DNA of 64,000 bases from NCBI RefSeq assembly GCF_002101375.1, contig NZ_CP015207.1:2248001-2312000 (forward strand), written 5' to 3'. The number at the start of each line of letters is the position of its first letter. Position 1 is the first letter of the stretch. Both the position numbers and the translations under genes were made by a program. The DNA is from Sporosarcina ureae. GTDB taxonomy: Bacteria; Bacillota; Bacilli; Bacillales_A; Planococcaceae. The notes under the pieces were generated by a model, which did not search any database, was not told the origin of the DNA, and saw only the letters and a program-made list of their open reading frames with translations. Below are positions 50,851 through 60,051 of this stretch, one piece after another.

Positions 50851-51369
50851 ATGGAAGAAGCTCATTTACCACAGAAAGCTCGTGATCAATCAATTGCAGT
50901 CGCGGTGCTGACAATCAGTGACACGCGGACCCAAGCGGATGACAAGAGTGGCAAGGTGATTTGCGACAAGTTGATCGAAGCTGGACATACAGTGAAAGCG
51001 TATGAAATTTGCCAAGATGAAGCAAAGCATATTGTAGAGCGGTTATCCGCTTGGTCGTCCGATTCGTCGATTCAAGCCATGATTTTCACGGGTGGCACGG
51101 GGATTGGAGCACGGGATATTACAGTGGAAACCGTGTCACCTTATTTCACAAAACGGCTAGACGGATTTGGCGAACTGTTTCGCTTTTTGAGTTATACCGA
51201 AGATGTGGGATCAAAAGCATTGCTCAGTCGCGCAACCGCTGGCGGAATCGGATTACAGGCGGTATTTTTATTGCCGGGCTCTTCCAAGGCTGTGACGCTT
51301 GCGATGGATAAGTTGATCTTGCCGGAGTTACCGCATATTGTGCATGAACTTGGGAAACATTTGGCATAA
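50851..51369 (+). CDS. moaB: Molybdopterin adenylyltransferase MoaB
   Basis: The 172-residue MogA/MoaB-fold protein adenylates molybdopterin before metal insertion by MoeA. Motifs: TISDTRTQADDKSGK near residue 22, FTGGTGIGARDITVE near 73, and LSRATAGG near 125. TAGGAGGAATAG precedes the ATG, 13 nt after moeB. Array C begins within 22 bp of its stop. Confidence 0.92.
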   Translation: MEEAHLPQKARDQSIAVAVLTISDTRTQADDKSGKVICDKLIEAGHTVKAYEICQDEAKHIVERLSAWSSDSSIQAMIFTGGTGIGARDITVETVSPYFTKRLDGFGELFRFLSYTEDVGSKALLSRATAGGIGLQAVFLLPGSSKAVTLAMDKLILPELPHIVHELGKHLA

Positions 51370-51390
51370 TTGATGTGGGATGGTGTGGGG

Positions 51391-51714
51391 ATAGAGCGGA
51401 TAGGGTGGGCGAATGATTGGATGCGTGGGTGGATAGAGCGGGTAGCGCGGAAGTATGATCGGATACGTGGGTTGATAGAGCGGTTAGCGTGGAAGAATGA
51501 GCGGCTACGCGTGCTCATAGAGCGGATAGCGCGGAAGAATGAGCGGCTACGCGTGTTGATAGAGCGGATAGCGCGGAAGTATGAGCGGCTACGCGGCCTG
51601 ATAGAGCGGGTAGCGTGGAAGAATGAGCGGCTACGCGTGCTCATAGAGCGGATAGCGCAGAAGTATGATCGCATACGCGTGCTGATAGAGCGCTCACGCG
51701 ATATCATTGAGCGC
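51391..51714. repeat. 21-bp phased word array C (16 words in perfect register)
   Basis: Words ATAGAGCGG, TATGATCGG, AATGAGCGG and ATTGAGCGC recur at exactly 21-bp steps from 51391 to 51706 (315 bp = 15 x 21). The spacers alternate GTAGCGCGGAAG-like and CTACGCGTGCTC-like forms. It fills the gap between convergent moaB and moaC. Confidence 0.9.
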
Positions 51715-51769
51715 AACAACCACCACCACAACAACCACCCCACCATCCAACCAAAAAAACGCGCGATGT

Positions 51770-52261
51770 TTAGTCTGCGCGTTGATAATCTCCATTTTTC
51801 CCGCCCGATTTATGCTGTAGCATCGTCGGTCCGATGACCATCTCCTTGCCAGCCGCTTTACACATATCGTAAATCGTCAATGCGGCGGCAGAAGCGGCAG
51901 TCAAGGCTTCCATTTCGACACCGGTCACGCCTTTCGTTTTGACTTCGGCTTGGATTAGCACATGATAATGGGAAGATTCTTCATCAATATCCCAATCAAA
52001 TCGGACATCGACACCCGTTAAAGGAAGTGGATGGCACATGGGAATGATGGTGGACGTGTTTTTCGCGGCCATGATGGCGGCGACTTGCGCGACTGCGAAG
52101 ACGTCTCCTTTTTTATTTGTGCCATGAGTGATTTGTTCGTGGATGGATTTGTTGACACTAATGGACGATGTGGCAATCGCGGTACGTAGTGATGTTTCTT
52201 TGTCGGACACGTCGACCATTTTGGCACGGCCTTGTTCATTGAAGTGTGTAAGTTCGGACAT
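51770..52261 (-). CDS. moaC: Cyclic pyranopterin monophosphate synthase MoaC
   Basis: The 163-residue enzyme converts the MoaA product into cyclic pyranopterin monophosphate. Motifs: [14 protein letters not shown] near residue 15, [14 protein letters not shown] near 75 and [26 protein letters not shown] near 113, with catalytic Lys and Asp. ATG 52261 is 8 nt from AAAGGA; the frame runs to 52270. It is the only Moco gene on the minus strand, divergent from moeA. Confidence 0.93.
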   Translation of the reverse strand: MSELTHFNEQGRAKMVDVSDKETSLRTAIATSSISVNKSIHEQITHGTNKKGDVFAVAQVAAIMAAKNTSTIIPMCHPLPLTGVDVRFDWDIDEESSHYHVLIQAEVKTKGVTGVEMEALTAASAAALTIYDMCKAAGKEMVIGPTMLQHKSGGKNGDYQRAD

Positions 52262-52327
52262 GATGATCATCCTTTCGTTTCATTTCATTGTACTAGTTAG
52301 TATAACAAAAGAAAGTAGGAGATGTAC

Positions 52328-53584
52328 GTGGTAGAAATTCGAAAACCGATACAAGTGGCAGAAGCTGTAGAACGTGTGATGAAACATGTACATAAGCTTA
52401 GTACAGAAGTTCTTCCGTTAGAAGATACATATGGTCGTGTGCTAGCAGAGCCTATCGTCGCAAAACATGACGTGCCGCCTTTTGATCGTTCGCCGTATGA
52501 CGGGTTTGCAATTCGTGCGGAAGATTCGGTGGGTGCTTCAGGTGATGCAAGAAAAGCGTTTCGTGTGATTGGAGAAATTGGTGCAGGGCATGTAGCGGAT
52601 CGTCCGATTGAGCCAGGTGAATCGTTTCGCATCATGACAGGTGCATTGATTCCAGAACATGCGGATGCGGTCGTGATGCTGGAGCAAACGGTGGAGAATG
52701 ATAATGGATTTACGTTACGTAAGCCGTTTGAAGCGGGCGAAAACATTTCGCGTCAAGGCGAAGATGCGAAGCGAGGGGAGACATTGATCGAAGCAGGAAC
52801 GATCATTCATCCAGGAACCATTGCGTTGCTAGCGACATTTGGCTATGCGCAAGTGCGTGTCGCGAAACGGCCAATTGCAGGGGTATTGTCGACTGGGACG
52901 GAATTATTGGACGTCGCTGAAGAACTCGAGCCGGGGAAGATCCGCAATTCAAATGGACCGATGATTCGTGCACAGTTGGCGCGAATGGGAATTGACTATA
53001 CATCGTATGGCATGATGGAAGACGACTTGGATGCATGCACTGAAATCGTTGAGAAGGCACTGCAGGAAACAGACTTGCTTATTACAACAGGCGGCGTGTC
53101 GGTCGGAGATTACGATTATTTGCCGGTAATCTACGAACGACTCGGTGCGGAAGTATTGTTCAATAAAGTGGCGATGCGTCCAGGTAGTGTGACGACGGTG
53201 GCAGTGTTAGGGGATAAATTATTATTCGGTCTCTCAGGAAATCCTTCTGCTTGCTTCACGGGATTTGAATTATTCGCACGCCCTGCCATTTACTCGATGA
53301 TGGGCTGTACAGCGCCTTATATGCCGCGTATTCAAGCGGTTCTTGGGGAAGATTTCAAGAAAGCGAATCCATTCACTCGTTTCGTTCGCGCTAGCTGGTC
53401 GATGACAACTGAAGGAATCATAGCGACGCCTGCAGGTTTCAATAAATCCAGTGCAGTGTCATCTATCGCGCGGGGGAACTGCATGATCGTCTTGCCAAGC
53501 GGAACCCGCGGCTTTGAAAAAGGTATGCTGGTGGACGTATTGTTACTAGGAACGGAACAAGGTGTGGAGCGTTGGGAACTGTGA
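52328..53584 (+). CDS. moeA: Molybdopterin molybdenumtransferase MoeA
   Basis: The 418-residue enzyme inserts molybdenum into adenylated molybdopterin. Motifs: PPFDRSPYDGFAIRA near residue 56, GVLSTGTELLD near 184, TTGGVSVGDYDYL near 256 and GLSGNPSACFTGFELF near 302. GTG 52328 is 6 nt behind TAGGAG; ATG 52322 is too close. It starts the moeA-mobB-moaE-moaD-mobA-moaA run with tight overlaps. Confidence 0.93.
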   Translation: MVEIRKPIQVAEAVERVMKHVHKLSTEVLPLEDTYGRVLAEPIVAKHDVPPFDRSPYDGFAIRAEDSVGASGDARKAFRVIGEIGAGHVADRPIEPGESFRIMTGALIPEHADAVVMLEQTVENDNGFTLRKPFEAGENISRQGEDAKRGETLIEAGTIIHPGTIALLATFGYAQVRVAKRPIAGVLSTGTELLDVAEELEPGKIRNSNGPMIRAQLARMGIDYTSYGMMEDDLDACTEIVEKALQETDLLITTGGVSVGDYDYLPVIYERLGAEVLFNKVAMRPGSVTTVAVLGDKLLFGLSGNPSACFTGFELFARPAIYSMMGCTAPYMPRIQAVLGEDFKKANPFTRFVRASWSMTTEGIIATPAGFNKSSAVSSIARGNCMIVLPSGTRGFEKGMLVDVLLLGTEQGVERWEL

Positions 53585-54051
53585 AGACACTACATGTCGT
53601 TGGCTTCAAGAACAGTGGAAAAACGACGCTTGTTTCGCACTGGATTACCGTGCTGAAACAGCTTGGTTACGAAGTGGCGGTGCTCAAACATCATGGGCAT
53701 GGGGGCGCGCCCGCACTGCCGCCAGCGCATACGGATACGGTGCAATTCTTACAATGTGGAGCAGTCTCAACTCTTGTGGCGGGCGGCGATATGATACAAT
53801 TGATACAGAATAAAGAACGTTCATTTGAACAGTTAAAGACATTGGCCGCGTCTAATGAGCCGGATGTTTTATTGATAGAAGGCTATAAAAAAGAAGCCGG
53901 TGAGAAAGTGGTGCTCATCCGAAATGAAGAACAACGGCAAGAGCTGGAGTCGTTATCTGGAATCATTCAGACGGTGGAAACAGCCGAATTGTTCGATGAC
54001 ATTACACGACTCGATGATTGGCTGCAAGAATGGGTGGAGGCGAGAGAATGA
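53581..54051 (+). CDS. mobB: Molybdopterin-guanine dinucleotide biosynthesis protein MobB
   Basis: The 156-residue GTP-binding adaptor has a Walker A VGFKNSGKTTL at residues 7-17, HHGHGG near 38 and a DVLLIEGYKKE motif near 97. MobB helps MobA make bis-MGD, required by NarG. GTG 53581 overlaps the moeA stop (GTGA); the frame extends upstream to 53562. Its end overlaps moaE by 4 bp. Confidence 0.92.
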   Translation: MKTLHVVGFKNSGKTTLVSHWITVLKQLGYEVAVLKHHGHGGAPALPPAHTDTVQFLQCGAVSTLVAGGDMIQLIQNKERSFEQLKTLAASNEPDVLLIEGYKKEAGEKVVLIRNEEQRQELESLSGIIQTVETAELFDDITRLDDWLQEWVEARE

Positions 54052-54494
54052 AACGATATGAAATCATAGATACGCCGATTGATGTGCAGAAATACAGCGA
54101 TCTCGTTTTGCATCCAGCAGCGGGCGCCGTGACAGTGTTCACGGGACATGTTCGTGAATGGACGCATGGCGTACGGACATTGTATCTCGCGTATGAAGCG
54201 TATGTCCCGATGGCGGAAAAGAAACTTGCTGAAATCGGTGCGGAGATGGAAGCGAAGTGGCCGGGAGTTCAAGTCGCTATGGCACATCGGATTGGTGAGC
54301 TGAAAATATCAGACATTGCTGTAGTCATCGCGGTATCGTCACCTCACAGAAAAGAAGCGTATGAGGCAAATGAATATGCTATTGAGCGCATTAAAGAAGT
54401 CGTACCGATTTGGAAGAAAGAAATCTGGGAAGACGGCGAAGAATGGATCGGTGCACAGAAGAAATATCCAGAGAAAGGGAGCGAATCACAATGA
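54048..54494 (+). CDS. moaE: Molybdopterin synthase large subunit MoaE
   Basis: The 148-residue subunit has the Arg of FTGHVREWT near residue 30, HRIGELKISDIAVVIAVSSPHR near 81 and the active-site Lys pair in PIWKKEIWEDG near 119. With MoaD it converts cyclic pyranopterin to molybdopterin. ATG 54048 overlaps the mobB stop (ATGA) and is preferred over upstream starts; its own end overlaps moaD. Confidence 0.93.
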   Translation: MKRYEIIDTPIDVQKYSDLVLHPAAGAVTVFTGHVREWTHGVRTLYLAYEAYVPMAEKKLAEIGAEMEAKWPGVQVAMAHRIGELKISDIAVVIAVSSPHRKEAYEANEYAIERIKEVVPIWKKEIWEDGEEWIGAQKKYPEKGSESQ

Positions 54495-54724
54495 TTACAG
54501 TTCATTACTTTGCAAGGCTGCGTGAGTTGACGGGTAAAGGGGAAGAGTCTTTGGATCGTGCGCCTTTGACGGTCGAAGAATTGCTGAACTGGGCAGAAGA
54601 CACGTATCCGGGTTTCGGTAAAGAGACAATTCATGTAGCGGTGAATGAAGAATATGCCTTAAAGGATGATGTCATTCAGGCGGGGGATGTCTGTGCGTTT
54701 ATTCCACCAGTGAGTGGCGGATGA
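54491..54724 (+). CDS. moaD: Molybdopterin synthase sulfur carrier MoaD
   Basis: The 77-residue ubiquitin-fold protein ends in FIPPVSGG; the Gly-Gly is adenylated by MoeB and then thiocarboxylated. ATG 54491 follows AAAGGGAG and overlaps the moaE stop; the longer upstream frame lies inside moaE. It overlaps mobA by 4 bp. Confidence 0.93.
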   Translation: MITVHYFARLRELTGKGEESLDRAPLTVEELLNWAEDTYPGFGKETIHVAVNEEYALKDDVIQAGDVCAFIPPVSGG

Positions 54725-55290
54725 AGACGGTCGGTGTGTTGCTAGCGGGCGGTCAATCGCGACGTTTTGGATCGCCAAAAGCTTTTGCGACGCATGAAGG
54801 TCACGCGTTCTATCGTTATTCGTTAGATGCATTGCGTCCAATTTGCGATGAAATCGTCATTGTCACGCGTCCTGAAAGCAAAGAGTTGTTTCCGGATACT
54901 GTTCGGGTGACGACAGATCTGGAGTCGTTTTCCGGAATGGGTCCTCTTGCAGGGATTTTATCTGCAATGGAGTTGTTGGAAGCAGACCGATACGTAGTAT
55001 TGCCTTGTGATATGCCGTTTATTGAAGCGGGTGTCATGAAAAGATTGCTTGAATTGCATCAGGGGGATATTTCGTCTGTCACGGTAGAAGGCAAGCGACA
55101 TCCACTTGTTTCGGTCTGGAATGCTAACGTCAAACCGACGATAAAACAAGCGTTACACAATGGCAATCGTCGAGTCATGCATGTGCAAGCGCAACATGAA
55201 AGTCAGTGGATTGAAGGCGCTGTATTAACCCATACACCTGAAATAACTTTTAAAAATGTCAACACGCCATGTGAACTAGAAAGGGGATGA
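54721..55290 (+). CDS. mobA: Molybdenum cofactor guanylyltransferase MobA
   Basis: The 189-residue nucleotidyltransferase adds GMP to molybdopterin. Motifs: [16 protein letters not shown] (residues 7-22, GTP loop with Lys), [20 protein letters not shown] near 62 and LPCDMPFI with the metal Asp near 100. ATG overlaps the moaD stop. Bis-MGD made here is used by NarG. Confidence 0.92.
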   Translation: MKTVGVLLAGGQSRRFGSPKAFATHEGHAFYRYSLDALRPICDEIVIVTRPESKELFPDTVRVTTDLESFSGMGPLAGILSAMELLEADRYVVLPCDMPFIEAGVMKRLLELHQGDISSVTVEGKRHPLVSVWNANVKPTIKQALHNGNRRVMHVQAQHESQWIEGAVLTHTPEITFKNVNTPCELERG

Positions 55291-55295
55291 AGAAG

Positions 55296-56306
55296 ATGAA
55301 TGCCATTGTAGATCAGCTCGGTCGTCCGATTCGGGATTTGCGGATTTCTGTTACGGATCGTTGTAATTTCCGCTGTACGTACTGTATGCCGAAAGAAGTT
55401 TTTGGCGATGACTTTTTATTTCTAGCTAAAAATGAATTGCTATCGTTTGAGGAGTTGGAGCGCTTGGCACGGATTTTTGCTCAGTTAGGTGTGAAGAAAC
55501 TACGCTTGACGGGCGGTGAACCGCTGATGCGCCGAAACTTACCCGAGTTGATACGAAAGCTTCACGACATCGAAGGGATCGAAGACATCGGACTTACAAC
55601 GAATGCAGTGTTGCTCGGTCAATACGCGCAAGCGCTTTACGACGCTGGATTGCGCCGTCTAAATATCAGTTTAGATGCACTCGATCCAGAATTATTCGGA
55701 CAGATCAACGGCCGTGGCATTTCACCTGAACTTGTTCTCAAAAATATCCAAAAGGCACAAGACATAGGCTTCACCATCAAAGTAAATATGGTCGTACAAA
55801 AAGGTATCAATGAAAGCGAGATCCTCCCAATGGCAGCGTATTTCAAAGAACGTGGCATCACGTTACGCTATATCGAGTTCATGGATGTCGGCAATGACAA
55901 CGGCTGGAGTTTTAAAAAAGTCGTCACGAAGAAAGAAATCTACGACATGCTGGCAGCTGAATTCGATATGGAGCCTGCGGAAGAAGACTATTACGGTGAA
56001 GTAGCCAAACGCTATCGCTATACAGGGACGGATGCGCAAGTGGGCTTCATTACATCTGTTTCGGAGTCGTTTTGTTCAACGTGTACACGTTCTCGTCTAT
56101 CATCCGAAGGGAAACTCTACACGTGTCTCTTCGCGTCAGAAGGCTTTGACCTGCGGGAATTAATTCGTTCGGATCAAACCGACGAAGAAGTATACGAAGT
56201 GATCGCCAACGTCTGGAGAGGCCGAAAAGACCGCTATTCCGATGAACGTACGGAGCAGACCGTGAAGAACCGTAAGAAAATTAATATGAACTATATCGGT
56301 GGCTAA
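55296..56306 (+). CDS. moaA: GTP 3',8-cyclase MoaA (radical SAM)
   Basis: The 336-residue radical-SAM enzyme has the Cys23, Cys27, Cys30 cluster motif (CNFRCTYC), the GGEP motif near residue 74, and a second cluster with CSTC and CLF near residues 251-270. The C-terminus ends in Gly-Gly (YIGG), which is essential in the family. It turns GTP into the pterin precursor for MoaC. ATG 55296 follows GAAAGGGG; ATG 55287 overlaps mobA. Last gene of the Moco run. Confidence 0.94.
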   Translation: MNAIVDQLGRPIRDLRISVTDRCNFRCTYCMPKEVFGDDFLFLAKNELLSFEELERLARIFAQLGVKKLRLTGGEPLMRRNLPELIRKLHDIEGIEDIGLTTNAVLLGQYAQALYDAGLRRLNISLDALDPELFGQINGRGISPELVLKNIQKAQDIGFTIKVNMVVQKGINESEILPMAAYFKERGITLRYIEFMDVGNDNGWSFKKVVTKKEIYDMLAAEFDMEPAEEDYYGEVAKRYRYTGTDAQVGFITSVSESFCSTCTRSRLSSEGKLYTCLFASEGFDLRELIRSDQTDEEVYEVIANVWRGRKDRYSDERTEQTVKNRKKINMNYIGG

Positions 56307-56319
56307 AGGAGTGCTGTCC

Positions 56320-57285
56320 ATGAAACCAACAGTATATATTTGTCGAGAGATGCCGGAAGAAATGATCGCCCCAGTACGTGAATACTATGAAGTACGGATG
56401 TGGGAATCAACGAGTGAAGCGGTTCCCCGTGATGTGTTGTTAAAAGAAGTGGCTGACGCTAACGCGCTATGGACCGTCATTTCCGATCAAATCGATGAAG
56501 AAGTACTCAACGCAGCCCCTTCATTACAACTAATCGTTAATATGGCAGTGGGCTATAATCACATCGATGTTAAAGCGGCGGCGGCACGGAATATTACCGT
56601 AACGAATACACCGGATGTGCTGACAGAAACGACTGCAGATTTGGCGTTTGCTTTATTGATGGCGACGGCCCGTGATTTGATCGGTGCAGAGAATATGTTG
56701 CGCGAAGGGCGCTGGACGTCATGGGAGCCACTTGGTTTCACGGGAACGGATGTATATGGAGCTACACTGGGGATCGTCGGCATGGGCCGGATCGGTGAAG
56801 CGGTGATGAAACGTGCAAAAGGGTTCGATATGGACGTGCTATATCACAACCGTAACCGCAAGTCCGAAATGGAAGATATGTATAGCTGTCGTTATGCCGG
56901 ATTGCCTGATTTACTAGCGTCGTCTGATTTCGTGCTAATTTTGGTGCCGTTCAGTGAAGAGACGAAAGGTATGATTGGCGAAAAACAGTTGTCCCAGATG
57001 AAAGAGACGGGTATTCTGATCAATGTCGCACGTGGCGGTATCGTGGATGAAGACGCACTGTTTGATGCGCTACGCACGAAAAAGATTCATGCGGCAGGGC
57101 TAGACGTGTTTGAGACTGAGCCTGTTCCGCTAGATCATCCGTTGCTGACATTGCCGAATGTGACAGTGCTTCCGCATATTGGCAGTGCTACAGTGAAGAC
57201 GCGCAAGGCGATGATGAAGTTGAACGTGGACGCGTTACTTGCATTTGCGCAAGGGGAAGAGCCCAATCATCAAGTTCGTGGTTAG
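56320..57285 (+). CDS. D-2-hydroxyacid dehydrogenase (glyoxylate/hydroxypyruvate reductase type)
   Basis: The 321-residue NAD(P)-dependent D-2-hydroxyacid dehydrogenase has the dinucleotide loop LGIVGMGRIGEAVM near residue 148, catalytic Arg in NVARGGIVDEDAL near 230, and Glu and His in TEPVPLDHPL and LPHIGSAT near 279. Reduction of glyoxylate or hydroxypyruvate to glycolate or glycerate is most likely. ATG 56320 is behind AAAGGAG. It may be transcribed with the Moco genes, 13 bp away, but has no known link to them. Confidence 0.85.
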   Translation: MKPTVYICREMPEEMIAPVREYYEVRMWESTSEAVPRDVLLKEVADANALWTVISDQIDEEVLNAAPSLQLIVNMAVGYNHIDVKAAAARNITVTNTPDVLTETTADLAFALLMATARDLIGAENMLREGRWTSWEPLGFTGTDVYGATLGIVGMGRIGEAVMKRAKGFDMDVLYHNRNRKSEMEDMYSCRYAGLPDLLASSDFVLILVPFSEETKGMIGEKQLSQMKETGILINVARGGIVDEDALFDALRTKKIHAAGLDVFETEPVPLDHPLLTLPNVTVLPHIGSATVKTRKAMMKLNVDALLAFAQGEEPNHQVRG

Positions 57286-57367
57286 TTGGTATGCGCTAAG
57301 ATCAACTAGTTTATTTTACTGTATAGTGTGACATGCAAAGATTTACTCACATACCTCCTCTACAATG

Positions 57368-57416
57368 AAAAAAGAGACTAGCCACGTCGTACTCGCTGAC
57401 TTGGCTAGTCTCTTTT
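57368..57416. terminator. Bidirectional terminator
   Basis: AAAAGAGACTAGCCA (to 57384) and TGGCTAGTCTCTTTT (57402-57416) are a perfect 15-bp stem between convergent genes. Confidence 0.88.
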
Positions 57417-57422
57417 GTGTTG

Positions 57423-58304
57423 TCACTGGGATTTATTGATGAACAACCAAATCGCTGCGGACAGTTCGATTGCCTGCAACTGTAATTCGGAACCTTCAAA
57501 CGCTTGACGGAACGAACGTACAACGGATTCCAGTAAATAGAATCGGGGGTGTTCAGCGGATAGCTCATCCAATAAAAACTGGCTGTATAATGTCTGTTGA
57601 CTTTCTTCCTTCGGTAAATTGTCAATGAACTTTTGCAAATTCTCGATTAGCACTTCGCGTGGCATCGGATAAAACTCTGCGGCTGTTAAAATATCTTCCA
57701 GCAAGTTTTGCGACAGGAAATGTGCGTCTCGTTTGACGATATCCGGTACGAGGACTTCCATTCGTTGCATGACGAACTCCACTAGTTTCATCGTATCAAT
57801 TCGCTCGGTAGTTGAACTTTTCCAGATGTTGAGCGCATGTTGGATGAATCCGAAAAGCAGCGATGCACAATCATAGGCGTAGGGTTTTACTTCTTCGCCG
57901 TAGACGTCGACCAGTCGTTTCGCAATCCATGCGAGTTCTCGGAAGTGCATCTGCTTGACGAATTGCCGTAGCTCGTCATCAGGCGAATGAACGATCGTTT
58001 CAAACAGTGGAAGTAAGTTTTGTTCCCGGTTCATCGTCAAACGAATTTCAATTTGTTCAGAGAGCAAGGCAGGGTCTGCTAGATCTTTGCCAATCGCTAG
58101 CTCATTTCTTCGTAAGTAACTTATACAATAAGCGTCTCGCAAAATCGCCATGAGACATTCATTTTTAGAAGAGAAGTAATTATAGAACGTTCCCTTTGAA
58201 ATTTGCGCTGCATCCAAAATATCCTGAATAGATGTCGCGTGAAAGCCTTTGTCGATGAATAATTGTTTTGCGATAAGCAGTACGTGCTTTTTGCGGTCAT
58301 TCAT
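57423..58304 (-). CDS. TetR family regulator
   Basis: The 293-residue protein has an N-terminal TetR helix-turn-helix (AKQLFIDKGFHATSIQDILDAAQISKGTFYNYF, residues 13-45) and a longer C-terminal all-helical ligand domain than usual (TetR proteins are often about 200 aa). It is divergent from a DHA2 exporter with two identical inverted repeats between them, so it most likely represses that exporter and itself and is released by a drug-like ligand. Confidence 0.9.
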   Translation of the reverse strand: MNDRKKHVLLIAKQLFIDKGFHATSIQDILDAAQISKGTFYNYFSSKNECLMAILRDAYCISYLRRNELAIGKDLADPALLSEQIEIRLTMNREQNLLPLFETIVHSPDDELRQFVKQMHFRELAWIAKRLVDVYGEEVKPYAYDCASLLFGFIQHALNIWKSSTTERIDTMKLVEFVMQRMEVLVPDIVKRDAHFLSQNLLEDILTAAEFYPMPREVLIENLQKFIDNLPKEESQQTLYSQFLLDELSAEHPRFYLLESVVRSFRQAFEGSELQLQAIELSAAIWLFINKSQ

Positions 58305-58331
58305 AGATAATCACCTGTGTGTTTTATTTTT

Positions 58332-58346
58332 TATACTCCGTGTATA
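58332..58346. promoter_or_regulatory. TetR-type operator 1
   Basis: TATAC-TCCGT-GTATA, an inverted repeat with 5-bp spacer, 28 bp upstream of the tetR-like start. Confidence 0.65.
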
Positions 58347-58418
58347 CTTTATATACTATTCTTAAAACATTGTTACATCAAGCTTTTGAGATTTTTGAAA
58401 TCTATTAGTTGTAATAAA

Positions 58419-58433
58419 TATACTGACGGTATA
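58419..58433. promoter_or_regulatory. TetR-type operator 2
   Basis: TATAC-TGACG-GTATA, the same half-sites and spacing as operator 1, 87 bp away on the exporter side. Confidence 0.65.
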
Positions 58434-58477
58434 AAATATAAATCTGACATAACTTTCACATGCTATAGGAGGATAAA

Positions 58478-59968
58478 ATGGTAGAATCAATAGAAATTAA
58501 AAAAATGCATGAGAAACCGCCCTATGGCATCATAGCCATATTATTCATAGGGGCGTTTGTTGCGATCTTGAACAATACTTTACTGAATATTGCATTGCCG
58601 GTCATTATGGAAGAGTTTTCTATTACTCCATCGGCTGTTCAGTGGCTGACGACAGGTTATATGCTGGTCAACGGGATTATGATTCCGGCAAGTGCGTTTT
58701 TCATTCAGAAGTTTACAAATAGAAGAATCTTCATTATCGCGATGGTGCTCTTCTCTCTAGGGACGTTTATCGCAATCATCGCACCGACATTCTCTTTACT
58801 AGTAGTTGCACGTATGATCCAAGCTACCGGTTCCGCACTGATGATGCCGCTGTTGATGAATGTAATGTTGACGGCTTTCCCAATTGAAAAACGGGGAGCG
58901 GCATTAGGTATGTTCGGTCTTGTGATGTTCACGGCACCTGCAATTGGGCCGACATTGTCTGGCTGGGTAGTCGAGCATTATTCGTGGCGGACATTGTTTG
59001 AGATTGTGCTGCCGATTTCATTGCTAACATTGGCCCTCGCCATCTTCAAACTCAAGAATATTACACCGAATCGTGATGTACGCATCAATTTCTCCTCGTT
59101 AGTATTGTCGACTATCGGTTTTGGTGGTTTGCTGTACGGTTTCAGTTCTGCGGGTGAAAAGGGTTGGAGTTCTCCGATCGTCTATGGCACAATCGCGATT
59201 GGTACGATTTCGCTCGTGCTATTCATTCTAAAACAATTACGCATGAAAGAGCCGATGCTCGATTTTCGGATTTACAAATACCCGATGTTTGCCCTTGCTT
59301 CCGTCGTATCGATGGTATTGTCTGTTGCGATGTTTTCCGGAATGATTTTGACACCGCTATATGTGCAAAACGTTCGCGGGATTTCACCGTTAGATGCTGG
59401 ATTGCTGATGTTGCCGGGTGCGGTATTGATGGGTATCATGTCGCCCATCACAGGTCGTTTATTCGATAAATACGGGCCGCGTGTCCTAGTTTACACAGGA
59501 CTTAGTATTTCGGTATTCTCGACGTATTTATTGAGCCAATTGCAGATGGATACAGGTTATTATTATTTGATGGGTGTCTATACGCTTCGGATGTTTGGTT
59601 TATCGATGGTCATGATGCCGGTTATGACAAACGGAATGAACTCGTTGCCGATGATCTCCAATCCACATGGTACGGCAATGAATAACACATTGCAGCAAGT
59701 ATCGGGCGCGATTGGTTCGGCGTTGTTATTGACGCTTATGACAAAACGATTGGATGTATCAGCGGCTGTCCAAGCGAAGGATTTGGCCGCCTCTGGAGTC
59801 GATGTATCCACTATGAAAGCGGAGATTGAACGTATGGCGATGCTAGATGGCGTCAATCACGCATTCATCATTTCTACTATGATTACACTCGTCGCATTGA
59901 TTTTATCGTTATTCATTAAACGGGTCATGCCACCGACAACTGGTGAAGTGAAAAAACAGTCTGAATAG
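58478..59968 (+). CDS. DHA2-type multidrug MFS exporter (EmrB/QacA family)
   Basis: The 496-residue fourteen-helix major-facilitator protein has DHA2 motifs: NNTLLNIALPVIMEEF (TM1, motif D1) near residue 27, WLTTGYML near 51, motif C in TM5 (GLVMFTAPAIGPTLSGWVVE near 148) and GRLFDKYGPR near 330. It should export drugs or lipophilic cations with protons. TAGGAGG precedes the ATG. Divergent from the TetR gene. Confidence 0.92.
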   Translation: MVESIEIKKMHEKPPYGIIAILFIGAFVAILNNTLLNIALPVIMEEFSITPSAVQWLTTGYMLVNGIMIPASAFFIQKFTNRRIFIIAMVLFSLGTFIAIIAPTFSLLVVARMIQATGSALMMPLLMNVMLTAFPIEKRGAALGMFGLVMFTAPAIGPTLSGWVVEHYSWRTLFEIVLPISLLTLALAIFKLKNITPNRDVRINFSSLVLSTIGFGGLLYGFSSAGEKGWSSPIVYGTIAIGTISLVLFILKQLRMKEPMLDFRIYKYPMFALASVVSMVLSVAMFSGMILTPLYVQNVRGISPLDAGLLMLPGAVLMGIMSPITGRLFDKYGPRVLVYTGLSISVFSTYLLSQLQMDTGYYYLMGVYTLRMFGLSMVMMPVMTNGMNSLPMISNPHGTAMNNTLQQVSGAIGSALLLTLMTKRLDVSAAVQAKDLAASGVDVSTMKAEIERMAMLDGVNHAFIISTMITLVALILSLFIKRVMPPTTGEVKKQSE

Positions 59969-60051
59969 TAAAACAAGGGGTTTCGTATGCTGCTATGCAT
60001 GCGGAGCTTCTTTTTAGTATGGTATAGTAAAAAGAAAAGGTTGTGTTCGAT

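Noticed and set aside
51370-51837. Open frame of 155 codons across array C
   Set aside because: Same artefact of the 21-bp period; the end runs into the antisense of moaC.
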